This document shows, one piece after another, positions 26,271 through 34,594 of a stretch of DNA of 64,000 bases (the stretch's first letter is position 1; the number at the start of each line of letters is the position of its first letter). A program made the position numbers and the translations under genes. Source of the DNA: Embleya sp045207655 (GTDB lineage: Bacteria; Actinomycetota; Actinomycetes; Streptomycetales; Streptomycetaceae). The DNA is taken from contig NZ_CP108784.1 in the NCBI RefSeq assembly GCF_045207655.1, forward strand, positions 1,984,001 to 2,048,000. Reading direction: 5' to 3'. The notes below the pieces were generated by a model. It worked only from the letters and a program-made list of their open reading frames with translations, did no database searches and had not been told where the DNA came from.

Positions 26271-27701
26271 ATGTCTGTAGGAAACACCGCGCAGAACTCC
26301 GCCGGCTCCGCCCCCTCCGTGGCGGGCTCCGCCCACGTCGCCGGTTCCGGGCGCATCGTGATCGAGAACTGCGCGATCGCGACCGTCGACGCGCGGGACA
26401 CCGAGTACACCTCGGGCCACATCGTGGTCGCGGGCAACCGGATCGAGTCGGTCGGCGCGGGTGCCGCCCCGGCCGGCCTGGAACGCGTCGTCCGCCGGAT
26501 CGACGGCACGGGCCACCTGGTCACCCCGGGACTGGTCAACACGCACCACCACTTCTACCAGTGGATCACCCGCGGCCTGGCCCAGGAGTGCAACCTCTTC
26601 GACTGGCTCGTGACGCTCTACCCCACCTGGGCGAAGATCGACGACGAGATGTGTTACGCCGCCGCGCAGGGCTCGGCCGCCGCGCTGCTGCGCTCGGGGT
26701 GCACCACCTCCACCGATCACGCGTACGTCTTCCCCAAGGACGGCGGCGACATCCTGGGCGCGGAGATCCGCGCGCTGGCCGAACTGGGCATGCGTTTCCA
26801 GCCCACCCGGGGCTCGATGGACCTGGGCGAGTCGCAGGGCGGGCTGCCGCCGGACGCGTGCGTCGAGGACACCGACGCCGCGCTGGCCGCGACCGCCGAG
26901 GCGATCGACACCTGGCACGACCCGTCCTTCGACTCGATGGTGCGGATCACCGCCGCGCCCTGCTCGCCCTTCTCCGTCACTCCCGAACTCCTGCGTGGCG
27001 CCGCCGAGTTGGCCCGCGCCAAGGGTGTGCGACTGCACACCCACGGCTCGGAGACGGTGGAGGAGGAGGACTTCTGCCACGAGAAGTTCGGCATGGGCCC
27101 CACCGACTACCTGGAAAGCGTCGGCTGGTTGGGCGAGGACGTGTGGATGGCGCACTGCGTACACATGAACGACTCGGACATCACCAAGTTCGCCGCCACC
27201 GGCACCGGCGTGGCGCACTGCCCGTCCTCCAACGCGCGCCTCGCCGCGGGCATCGCACGCGTTCCGGAGATGCTGGCCGCCGGCGTCCCGGTCGGCCTGG
27301 GCGTCGACGGCACCGCCTCCAACGAGTCGGGCGAGCTGGGTACGGAGCTGCGCAACGCGCTGCTGATCGCCCGACTGCGCCGCGGCCCGGCGGCGATGAC
27401 GGCCCGCCAGTCGTTGCGGCTGGGCACGATGGGCGGCGCGAAGGTGCTCGGCCGCGAACGCGAGATCGGTTCGCTGGAACCCGGCAAGCTCGCCGACCTG
27501 GCCATGTGGCGCGTGGACGACGTCCTGCACGCGGGCATCGCCGACCCGGTCGCGGCCCTGGTCCTGGGCGCGGCGGCACCGCTGACCCTGCTGCTGGTGA
27601 ACGGCCGCGAGGTGGTCGAACAGGGACACCTGTCCCGAGTCGACGAGGAGCAGATCGCCCGCAACGTGGCCCACGCGGCGGCCCGCCTGCGCGCCGAGTA
27701 G
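26271..27701 (+). CDS. 8-oxoguanine deaminase (amidohydrolase family)
   Basis: A 476-residue metal-dependent amidohydrolase. The HxH motif is in GLVNTHHHFYQWITRGLAQE. A His lies in HTHGSETVEEEDFC, another in WMAHCVHMN, and the catalytic Asp in GLGVDGTASNESG. The sequence resembles 8-oxoguanine deaminases closely (LFDWLVTLYPTWAKID), which make urate from 8-oxoguanine. Guanine deaminase activity is the main alternative. The ATG at 26271 with AAGGGA upstream is preferred to a TTG nine codons earlier. The gene has its own upstream gap and terminator. Confidence 0.88.
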   Translation: MSVGNTAQNSAGSAPSVAGSAHVAGSGRIVIENCAIATVDARDTEYTSGHIVVAGNRIESVGAGAAPAGLERVVRRIDGTGHLVTPGLVNTHHHFYQWITRGLAQECNLFDWLVTLYPTWAKIDDEMCYAAAQGSAAALLRSGCTTSTDHAYVFPKDGGDILGAEIRALAELGMRFQPTRGSMDLGESQGGLPPDACVEDTDAALAATAEAIDTWHDPSFDSMVRITAAPCSPFSVTPELLRGAAELARAKGVRLHTHGSETVEEEDFCHEKFGMGPTDYLESVGWLGEDVWMAHCVHMNDSDITKFAATGTGVAHCPSSNARLAAGIARVPEMLAAGVPVGLGVDGTASNESGELGTELRNALLIARLRRGPAAMTARQSLRLGTMGGAKVLGREREIGSLEPGKLADLAMWRVDDVLHAGIADPVAALVLGAAAPLTLLLVNGREVVEQGHLSRVDEEQIARNVAHAAARLRAE

Positions 27702-27731
27702 CAGCCGACGGGAATCCCTGACACACCGTCA

Positions 27732-27763
27732 CGCGGCCGAAGGTCCACCGGACTTCGGCCGCG
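27732..27763 (+). terminator. Intrinsic terminator after the deaminase gene
   Basis: An 11-bp perfect stem, CGCGGCCGAAG with CTTCGGCCGCG, is followed by TTT. It lies 30 bp past the stop. Confidence 0.75.
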
Positions 27764-27830
27764 TTTCGGCGTGTCCGGGCAATCGGCCGGTCCGGTCGAT
27801 CCGCCGTGGTCCCGGTCCCGGGTGTCGCCG

Positions 27831-28187
27831 TCAGTCGCGCGTCGTCGCGGCCTTCGCGACCAGGGCCAGCGGTACGGTCGCGCACCGGGTGGCGGAGGCC
27901 ACGGTCATGGTGCGCACCCCGGTGCGCCCGGCGATGTCGACCAGGCGCGCCGCGTCGCACAGGTAGGCCCGCGCGTGCGGGACGTCCCGGGCGCACGTGG
28001 CCGCGTCGACGAAGGCGGGCAGCCACGGTCGGCCGTCCTGCCCGTGGATGAAGACCACCGACTCGTCATCGTCGATCGGGACCACCACGCCGCCGGCCAC
28101 GATCGCGGCAAGCAGGTCGGCGGGATCGGTCCCGCTCTCGTCGGCGCGGTCGAGGAGGGCGGCCAGGGCCGGGTTCGCGGCAGTCAT
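27831..28187 (-). CDS. SseB-like protein
   Basis: A 118-residue protein starting MTAANPALAALLDRADESGT. It has VVVPIDDDESVVFIHGQDGRPWLPAFVD (in two parts near residue 33-60), which resembles the SseB N-terminal domain found in many small actinobacterial proteins. The start at 28187 is the first Met of the conserved part; upstream in-frame residues look non-coding. It lies convergent to the deaminase gene. Function is unknown. Confidence 0.6.
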   Translation of the reverse strand: MTAANPALAALLDRADESGTDPADLLAAIVAGGVVVPIDDDESVVFIHGQDGRPWLPAFVDAATCARDVPHARAYLCDAARLVDIAGRTGVRTMTVASATRCATVPLALVAKAATTRD

Positions 28188-28257
28188 GCCATGATCATAT
28201 GGGCCCTGATTGTCGGGATTCGGCACCGCCGACCGACGGGCTCCCGGGGCACGCGAA

Positions 28258-28291
28258 ACGGGCGGGTCCGACCTGGATCGGACCCGCCCGT
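28258..28291 (-). terminator. Terminator hairpin after the AtzF-C-like gene
   Basis: A 14-bp perfect stem (ACGGGCGGGTCCGA with its complement) closes a 6-base loop. It is the strongest simple hairpin in this area and lies 43 bp past the stop at 28335. Confidence 0.8.
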
Positions 28292-28334
28292 CACCTGCCG
28301 CCCGCCGTCCCGACACCTCGGGAGCCGGGAACCG

Positions 28335-28724
28335 CTACGCGTCGCGCCCCAGCGTCCGCAGATACGCCCGCCAGCCGCCGAACTCGGTGATCTCCTTGTG
28401 CCTGCCCGACTCCGACTCGCCGCGGCGCAGGATCATCGAGAAGCAGGCCGAACCGTCCTCGAGCTTGATGATCCCGAACTCCAGCTCGGCTGGCTCGGTG
28501 GGCAGCAGGTTGTCGCGCAGCACCTCGTCCGGGACCTCGTACACCTCGCCCGCGATCTGCGCCTCGCTCGCCGGATCGGGCAGCAGGCCCGGGCAGCGGT
28601 CGCCGATCGAGAAGAAGCGATAACCGGGCGCGGTACGGGTCTTGGCGACCAGCGGCGCACCCTCCAGGTGGTGGTGGAACGGACCACCCTCCATCGCCTG
28701 GCCGTTGAGGAACATCCGTGCCAT
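28335..28724 (-). CDS. Stand-alone allophanate-hydrolase C-terminal-like (gamma-glutamylcyclotransferase fold) protein
   Basis: A 129-residue protein starting MARMFLNGQAMEGGPFHHHL. The order of features (short N-terminal FLNGQAM strand, TAPGYRFFSIGDRCPGLLP, GEVYEVPDEVL, and the terminal EITEFGGWRAYLRTL) matches the C-terminal domain of allophanate hydrolase and related gamma-glutamylcyclotransferase-fold proteins. AGGAGG precedes the ATG at 28724. It lies immediately downstream of malate synthase on the same strand. No amidase domain is present. A role in ureido/urea-carboxylate metabolism is possible but unproven. Confidence 0.65.
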   Translation of the reverse strand: MARMFLNGQAMEGGPFHHHLEGAPLVAKTRTAPGYRFFSIGDRCPGLLPDPASEAQIAGEVYEVPDEVLRDNLLPTEPAELEFGIIKLEDGSACFSMILRRGESESGRHKEITEFGGWRAYLRTLGRDA

Positions 28725-28941
28725 GTGCTGCCTCCTGTTCGATGCCCGCGCGAGAACCGTCGGCGGCGCTCGGCGCCGCAGACGCAGGCGACGAGGTTTC
28801 GCCGTCGCCGAGGTATCCCGAGAAGAAGATGAAGAAGATGAAGATGCGGAACGACCGGGCCCGCCCGATTGGACGCGCCCCACGACCGCCGGGGTGGGCC
28901 CGGCCGTTCCGCGCTTGTGGGGGATGTGCGAACGGCTCGAC

Positions 28942-30561
28942 TCAGTCCAGGAGTTCGCATCCCGGCAGGGTGAGGAATTCGACGAACTCGTCGGCGAGGG
29001 CCACCTTGAGGAACAGGTCGCGCGCGTCCGTCCAGCGGCCCGCCTCGAACCTGTCGTCGTCGATGTCCTCGCGCAGCGCGCCCAGTTCCTCGACGACCAG
29101 ACGCCGGACCAGGTCCGAGGTCACCTTGTCGCCGGTGTCCGCGAGCACCACACCGTTGTTGATCCACTGCCACACCTGGGACCGGGAGATCTCCGCGGTC
29201 GCCACGTCCTCCATCAGGCCGAAGACGGCGACCGCGCCGTATCCGCGCAGCCACGCCTCCAGGTAGCGCAGCCCGACGCCGACCGCCGCGTGCAGCCCGG
29301 CGTTGGTCGGCGACCCGTCCGCGGACGCCACGTCCAGGAGCTGATCCGCCGTCACCTCGACGTCGTCCCGGGTGCGTTCGATCTGGTTCGACCGCTCGCC
29401 GAGCACCGTGTCGAACGCCTCGCGGCAGACCGGCACCAGGTCCGGGTGGGCCACCCAGGACCCGTCGAAGCCGTCCCCGGCCTCACGGTCCTTGTCGTCG
29501 CGCACCTTCGCCAGCGCCGCCGCGTTGGCCACCGCGTCGCGTCGCGAGGGAATCACCGCGGCCATCCCGCCGATCGCGTGCGCGCCGCGCCGGTGGCACG
29601 TGCGCACCAGCAGGTCGGTGTACGCGCGCATGAACGGCGCGGTCATGGTGACCACGTTGCGGTCCGGCAGCACGAACGCGTCGCCCGCGTCGCGGAAGTT
29701 CTTCACGATGCTGAACAGGTAGTCCCAACGGCCCGCGTTCAGGCCCGACGCGTGCTCGCGCAGTTCGTAGAGGATCTCGTCCATCTCGAACGCGGCCGTG
29801 ATCGTCTCGATCAGCACGGTCGCGCGGATCGTGCCGCGCGGGATGTCCAGCAGGTCCTGCGCGTGCCGGAACACGTCGTTCCACAACCGGGCTTCGAGAT
29901 GGCTCTCGATCTTGGGCAGGTAGAAGTACGGGCCCAGGCCCCGGTCGAGCAGGCGGGCCGCGTTGTGGAAGAAGTAGAGCCCGAAGTCGACCAGCGCGCC
30001 GGCCGCCGGGACGCCGTCGACCAGGATGTGCCGCTCGTCCAGGTGCCAGCCGCGCGGGCGCATCACCACGGTGGCCAACTCGTCGTCCGGGCGCAGCGCG
30101 TACGTCTTGCCCTCGGCGGTGGAGAAGTCGATCCGCCGGTCGTAGGCGTCGATCAGGTTGAGTTGGTGGGCGACGACGTTGTGCCAGGTCGGCGCCGAGG
30201 CGTCCTCGAAGTCGGCGAGCCAGATCTTCGCGCCGGAGTTGAGCGCGTTGATCGTCATCTTGCGATCGGCCGGACCGGTGATCTCCACCCGTCGGTCGCG
30301 CAGTGCGGGCGGCGCTTCGGCCACCCGCCAGTCGGCGGCGCGTACGTCGGCGGTCTCCGGCAGGAAGTCGAGCCGGCCGGTGCGGGCGATCTCCTCGCGT
30401 CGGGTCCGGCGCAGGTTCAGCAGTGCGTCGCGACGGCCGCCGAATCGGCGTTGCAGGCTCGCCACGAAGCGCAGCGCGTCGGTGGTGAGCACTTCGTCCG
30501 CTCGCGGCACGGAGCCGCCGGTCACTGTGCTGTGCTTGACCACGATGGCCGGTGCACTCAT
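28942..30561 (-). CDS. aceB: Malate synthase A
   Basis: A 539-residue enzyme of the AceB type. Features include KIWLADFEDASAPTWHNVV, the catalytic Arg-containing VMRPRGWHLDERH, TVLIETITAAFEMDEILYEL, and RWDYLFSIVKNFRD. It condenses glyoxylate with acetyl-CoA to malate, the second outlet for allantoin-derived glyoxylate. GGAGAG precedes the ATG at 30561; a longer in-frame start lacks one. The promoter is overlapped by the palindromes shared with the hyi and uraD operons. Confidence 0.95.
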   Translation of the reverse strand: MSAPAIVVKHSTVTGGSVPRADEVLTTDALRFVASLQRRFGGRRDALLNLRRTRREEIARTGRLDFLPETADVRAADWRVAEAPPALRDRRVEITGPADRKMTINALNSGAKIWLADFEDASAPTWHNVVAHQLNLIDAYDRRIDFSTAEGKTYALRPDDELATVVMRPRGWHLDERHILVDGVPAAGALVDFGLYFFHNAARLLDRGLGPYFYLPKIESHLEARLWNDVFRHAQDLLDIPRGTIRATVLIETITAAFEMDEILYELREHASGLNAGRWDYLFSIVKNFRDAGDAFVLPDRNVVTMTAPFMRAYTDLLVRTCHRRGAHAIGGMAAVIPSRRDAVANAAALAKVRDDKDREAGDGFDGSWVAHPDLVPVCREAFDTVLGERSNQIERTRDDVEVTADQLLDVASADGSPTNAGLHAAVGVGLRYLEAWLRGYGAVAVFGLMEDVATAEISRSQVWQWINNGVVLADTGDKVTSDLVRRLVVEELGALREDIDDDRFEAGRWTDARDLFLKVALADEFVEFLTLPGCELLD

Positions 30562-30602
30562 GGGTGGCTCTCCTTCGCCGTCGACGCTCTTTTGTAGAGT
30601 GG

Positions 30603-30631
30603 ACATTAGTTTCCGGGAAACGGAAGTTCAA
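30603..30631 (-). promoter_or_regulatory. Putative aceB promoter
   Basis: On the minus strand TTGAAC (30631-30626) and TAATGT (30608-30603) are exactly 17 bp apart. The -35 box lies inside the 30627-30643 palindrome and the spacer contains the TTCCG-N5-CGGAA element. Confidence 0.65.
30611..30625. promoter_or_regulatory. TTCCG-N5-CGGAA element between aceB and allR
   Basis: TTCCGGGAAACGGAA fills the spacer of the aceB promoter and contains a second overlapping palindrome (TTTCCGGGAAA, 30610-30620). It is related to the element before hyi. Confidence 0.5.
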
Positions 30632-30643
30632 CAACTTGTTGAA
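30627..30643. promoter_or_regulatory. Perfect 17-bp palindrome between aceB and allR
   Basis: TTCAACAACTTGTTGAA has 8-bp perfect arms around one base. It is the most symmetric member of the three-site family and sits where it could control aceB and autoregulate allR. Confidence 0.7.
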
Positions 30644-30668
30644 TAAATTCTCGACGGAGGATCACGCC

Positions 30669-31484
30669 GTGGCCGCAGTCAACTCGAGCACCAACGGCAC
30701 AGCCAACGGCGCGAGCGGTGGTGTCCAGTCGCTGGAACGCGCGTTCGACCTCCTCGAACTGCTCGCCGACGCGGGCGGGGTGCTGACGCTCAGCGAGCTC
30801 GCCGCGCGTTCAGGATTGCCCATGCCCACGATCCACCGCCTCGTACGCACGCTCGTGTCGCTGGGTTATCTGCGCCAGGACGCGTCGCGGCGATACACGC
30901 TCGGCCCGCGGCTGATCCGACTGGGCGAGACCGCGGGCCGACTGCTCGGCAGTTGGGCCCGGCCGTACCTGGCCGAACTGATGGAGACCACCGGCGAGAC
31001 CGCCAACCTCGCGGTGCTGGAGGCGGGCGAGGTGGTCTACGTCGGCCAGGTGCCCAGCCGGCACTCGATGCGGATGTTCACCGAGGTCGGCCGCCGGGTC
31101 CAACCGCACTGCACCGCGGTCGGCAAGGTCCTGCTCGCCCACCTGCCCGAGGCGGACGCCGCACGTGTCCTCGGCGGTCGGCCGCTGGCCTCGCACACCG
31201 AGCACACGGTCACCGATCCGGCCGCGCTGCTCGCCCAGTTCCCGCTGATCCGGGCGCAGGGCTACGCGGTCGACGACCAGGAGCAGGAACTGGGCGTGCG
31301 CTGCGTCGCGGTGGTGGTGCCGGGCGCGCCGACCGCGACCGCGCTGTCCGTGTCCGGACCCGAGGGCCGGATCCGGGCGATGGAGGAGCACTGGATGACC
31401 ACCCGGATGCAGGAGATCGCGTCCCGCCTGGGTCAACGCCTGGGCGGGACCGAGCCGGACCCCGAGGCGATGCCCGCCCACTGA
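30669..31484 (+). CDS. allR: IclR family regulator (AllR-like)
   Basis: A 271-residue IclR regulator. The N-terminal winged helix is SLERAFDLLELLADAG...LTLSELAARSGLPMPTIHRL (about residues 20-58). The C-terminal effector domain contains LAVLEAGEVVYVGQVPS, RVQPHCTAVGKVLLAHLP and GVRCVAVVVPG. The GTG at 30669 is chosen for the GGAGGA box 8 bases upstream. The position divergent from malate synthase, inside an allantoin locus, indicates AllR. In Streptomyces and E. coli AllR represses allantoin genes. The three palindromes in this window are its candidate sites. Confidence 0.85.
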   Translation: MAAVNSSTNGTANGASGGVQSLERAFDLLELLADAGGVLTLSELAARSGLPMPTIHRLVRTLVSLGYLRQDASRRYTLGPRLIRLGETAGRLLGSWARPYLAELMETTGETANLAVLEAGEVVYVGQVPSRHSMRMFTEVGRRVQPHCTAVGKVLLAHLPEADAARVLGGRPLASHTEHTVTDPAALLAQFPLIRAQGYAVDDQEQELGVRCVAVVVPGAPTATALSVSGPEGRIRAMEEHWMTTRMQEIASRLGQRLGGTEPDPEAMPAH

Positions 31485-31661
31485 GCCGTCCTCGACGCCG
31501 AACCGGGCCGCACCCGCCCGCGCCCGACCGTACCCGGCACGCCGGACCGCCACGGACCGCGCCTTCGGACGAATCCACCAGGCCGCGCGCGGCGTCGCCG
31601 GCCGCCTCTCGTACGTTCCACCCGTGGACCGTGGGCGGCACGGACGGCTCTACTGACGGGC

Positions 31662-32675
31662 ATGTCCCACCCCATCGCGCCGCCCGCCCCGCTGCTCGAC
31701 CGGTTCGGTCGGGCGCACACCGACCTGCGTGTGTCCCTGACCGACCGGTGCAACCTGCGCTGTACCTACTGCATGCCCGCCGAGGGTCTGCCCTGGCTGC
31801 CCGCCGGCGAATTGCTCACCCGGGCGGAGACCACCCGCCTGGTCCGGATCGCGGTGGACCGCCTCGGTATCCGCACCGTCCGGCTCACCGGCGGCGAGCC
31901 GCTGCTGCGGCCGGACCTGCCCGCGCTGATCGCCGACCTGGCCGGCCTGGACCGAGCCCCCGAGTTGTCGCTGACCACCAACGGCATCCGGCTGGCCGCA
32001 CTGGCGCCCGCGCTGCGTGCGGCGGGACTGCGCCGGGTCAACGTCAGCCTGGACACCCTGCGACCCGAACGGTTCGCGCTGCTCACCCGCCGGGACCGAA
32101 TCGAGGACGTGTTCGCCGGACTGCGCGCGGCGCGCGCGGCCGGCCTCGCGCCGGTCAAGGTCAACACGGTGCCGGTGCGCGGGATCAACGACGACGAGAT
32201 CGTGCCGATGCTCGAGTGGGCGATCGAGCACGGCTACCGGCTGCGCTTCATCGAGCAGATGCCGCTGGACCCGCAGGGCGCGTGGGATCGCGACCTGATG
32301 GTCACCGCGGCCGAGGTACTGGAGCGGCTGGCCGCGCGCTTCACGCTCACCGCCGTCCCGCGCGACGACGCGTCCGCGCCCGCCGAGGAGTGGCACGTCG
32401 ACGGCGGCGCCGCCACCGTCGGGGTGATCGCGAGCGTGACCCGGCCGTTCTGCGGCGCGTGCGACCGGGTCCGGCTCACCTCCGACGGGCAGTTGCGCAC
32501 GTGCCTGTTCGCCCGTGACGAGTCCGATCTGCGCACCCTGCTGCGCTCGGGCGCGGACGACGCCGAGATCGCCTCGGCGTGGCGGATCGCGCTGTTCGGC
32601 AAGGGCCCGGGGCACGGCATCGACACGCCCGGCTTCCTCGCCCCGGACCGCCCGATGTCCGCGATCGGCGGCTGA
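31662..32675 (+). CDS. moaA: GTP 3',8-cyclase MoaA
   Basis: A 337-residue radical-SAM enzyme. The N-terminal CNLRCTYC cluster motif (Cys30, Cys34, Cys37), the SAM-binding RLTGGEPLL, the C-terminal second cluster motif CGACDRVRLTSDGQLRTC and the terminal Gly-Gly (MSAIGG) are all present. It performs the first step of molybdopterin synthesis, and xanthine dehydrogenase is an obvious local consumer. moaE follows after 4 bp, so the two form an operon. The ATG lacks a strong ribosome site. Confidence 0.95.
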   Translation: MSHPIAPPAPLLDRFGRAHTDLRVSLTDRCNLRCTYCMPAEGLPWLPAGELLTRAETTRLVRIAVDRLGIRTVRLTGGEPLLRPDLPALIADLAGLDRAPELSLTTNGIRLAALAPALRAAGLRRVNVSLDTLRPERFALLTRRDRIEDVFAGLRAARAAGLAPVKVNTVPVRGINDDEIVPMLEWAIEHGYRLRFIEQMPLDPQGAWDRDLMVTAAEVLERLAARFTLTAVPRDDASAPAEEWHVDGGAATVGVIASVTRPFCGACDRVRLTSDGQLRTCLFARDESDLRTLLRSGADDAEIASAWRIALFGKGPGHGIDTPGFLAPDRPMSAIGG

Positions 32676-32679
32676 CCCG

Positions 32680-33153
32680 ATGACCGCCGAAGCCGTACGC
32701 CGGCCGTCCTCGACCGCACCCGCCGCGCCGGTTGTGCGCCTGTGCGCGATCCGCGACTCCGCGCCGAGCGTCGACGAGGTGCTCGCCGCGGTCGCCCACC
32801 CGGCGGCCGGCGGCACCTCGGTGTTCGTCGGCACGGTGCGCGACCACGACGCGGGCCGCGCCGTGCGCGCACTGTCCTACTCCGCCCATCCGTCGGCCGT
32901 CGACCGGCTCCGCGAGGTGGCCGAGCGCCTCGCCGCCGAGGACCCGGACATCCTGGCCGTCGCCGCGCTGCACCGGGTCGGCGACCTCGTGGTCGGGGAC
33001 ACCGCGATCGCGGTGGCGGTGGCCACGGCGCACCGCGCGCAGGCCTTCGCCGCGTGCCGTGAACTGGTCGAGCGGATCAAGCACGAGGTACCGATCTGGA
33101 AGCAACAGACCTACACCGACGGCACTCGGGGCTGGGTCGAGTGCGAGCACTGA
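32680..33153 (+). CDS. moaE: Molybdopterin synthase catalytic subunit MoaE
   Basis: A 157-residue protein with the MoaE core GGTSVFVGTVRDHDAGRAVR, VAALHRVGDLVVGDTAIAVA and the catalytic-Lys region RIKHEVPIWKQQTYTDG. It transfers sulfur from MoaD to precursor Z. The first 25 residues are a variable extension. No moaD lies beside it, so MoaD is presumably encoded elsewhere. It is convergent with the tandem TetR gene, with 13 bp between stops. Confidence 0.93.
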   Translation: MTAEAVRRPSSTAPAAPVVRLCAIRDSAPSVDEVLAAVAHPAAGGTSVFVGTVRDHDAGRAVRALSYSAHPSAVDRLREVAERLAAEDPDILAVAALHRVGDLVVGDTAIAVAVATAHRAQAFAACRELVERIKHEVPIWKQQTYTDGTRGWVECEH

Positions 33154-33166
33154 CCGACGGGTTCGA

Positions 33167-34375
33167 CTACCCGACCGGATCCAGTCCGAGCACCGCGCCG
33201 GCCACCGCCGCGAGGGTGGGCGCCACCCCGGCGGTGTCCCGCAGATGACGCGTGCGGGCCACGTCGTTGATCGCGGTCAACGCCGCGTGCACCCGGATCC
33301 GGGCCTGCGCCGCGCCGTACTCCGGTCGTACCGCGCACAGCAGGTGCGCCCACTCCATGAGGTGGTCCACCTGCGCCTGCCGGGCCCGATGCCGAGCCTG
33401 CGTCGGCAGGTGCGACACCTCCGCGAGGAGCAGTGTGACCAGGTCGCTGTACTCGGCCGCGAACCGGATGTACGACCACAGCAGTACCCGCAGCGCGCCC
33501 TCGTCGTCCTCGGCGCCGGCCAGCGCGCGGGTCATGTCCATCGACAACCACTCGACGCCCCGGGTCACCGCCGCCGAGAGCAGGTCCGCCTTGCTCTCGA
33601 AGTGGTTGTACACGCTGGGGCCGGCGATCCCCGCCGCCGCGCCGATGTCCTCGATGGCCACCCCGGCATACCCCTGCTCCGCGAACATCCGTACGGCCGC
33701 GCCCAGCAGCGCCTCGCGCCGGGAGCGCAGCACGATCCCGGTCGGCCGCGCCGGCGAGCGCGCGATCGGCACCAGTTCGGCGGGCCGCGCGGTGACCGCG
33801 GCCCGGCCCAACTCCACGAGCAGCCGCACGTACTCCGGACGGGGTAGCTCGATCCGGTGAAAGGAGGGGCTGAGCAGTACCCCCAGGCCGCACCACGCGA
33901 GCAGTTCGGCCTGCCCGGGGGACAACTCCGGGCGGGCGTCTTGGATCAGCTCGGCGACCACCGCGGTGACCGCGCGGATCTCGCGCCGCACCTCGGCCCG
34001 CTCGGCCGCGGGCAGCAGCCGACCCTCACGCTGCCACAACACGCCGACCTCACGGTGGTCGAGGGTGGCCGCGACCACCGCGCGCAGCACCGTGTCCGGG
34101 TCCTCGACCGCGCTGCGGGCCAGCGCGTCGCGCACCGGCGCGACCCCGTCGAGCACGACCTGCATGAGCAGGTGCTGCTTGCTGCGGAAGTGCCGGTACA
34201 GCGCGGAGGGCCCCATGCCCACGGCGTCGGCGATGTCGCTCATGCCCACGTCCGCATAGCCCCGGCGGTAGAACAGGTCGGCCGCGGCGGCCAGGATCAG
34301 CGCGCGACGATTGCGCGGTCGCGTCCCCCGGGCGGGCGGCACGTGTCCACCGATCTTGCGCACCGCAGCCGCCAT
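33167..34375 (-). CDS. Tandem double-TetR transcriptional regulator
   Basis: A 402-residue protein with two complete TetR/AcrR units in one chain. The first helix-turn-helix is at about residues 23-65 (RALILAAAADLFYRRGYADV, MSDIADAVGMGPSALYRHF). The second is at about 218-265 (REALLGAAVRMFAEQGYAGV, IEDIGAAAGIAGPSVYNHF). Each is followed by its own helical ligand-type domain. GGAAGGAAG precedes the ATG at 34375. The nearest gene is a divergent SDR, a possible target. Such fusions occur in actinobacteria, where they are thought to act as single-chain dimers. Confidence 0.88.
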   Translation of the reverse strand: MAAAVRKIGGHVPPARGTRPRNRRALILAAAADLFYRRGYADVGMSDIADAVGMGPSALYRHFRSKQHLLMQVVLDGVAPVRDALARSAVEDPDTVLRAVVAATLDHREVGVLWQREGRLLPAAERAEVRREIRAVTAVVAELIQDARPELSPGQAELLAWCGLGVLLSPSFHRIELPRPEYVRLLVELGRAAVTARPAELVPIARSPARPTGIVLRSRREALLGAAVRMFAEQGYAGVAIEDIGAAAGIAGPSVYNHFESKADLLSAAVTRGVEWLSMDMTRALAGAEDDEGALRVLLWSYIRFAAEYSDLVTLLLAEVSHLPTQARHRARQAQVDHLMEWAHLLCAVRPEYGAAQARIRVHAALTAINDVARTRHLRDTAGVAPTLAAVAGAVLGLDPVG

Positions 34376-34594
34376 CGCGTACTTCCTTCCGGGATCCGCC
34401 CCCGCGTCATTGTTCCAGCCGGCCGGGTCCGGGGGGCGTGCCTTCGACACGCCCGCGCATGTCCCCGTGTGGCCCCGCATACCCGGTACGTCCCCGAGCC
34501 GGCTCCGCATCGGCCCCCGCGTCGGCCCCGCGCCGAGCCGGCCGGTGCACCGGGGGCGCCGGCCGGCATCGGTCCGGTTACTACGCTGGGTGGC

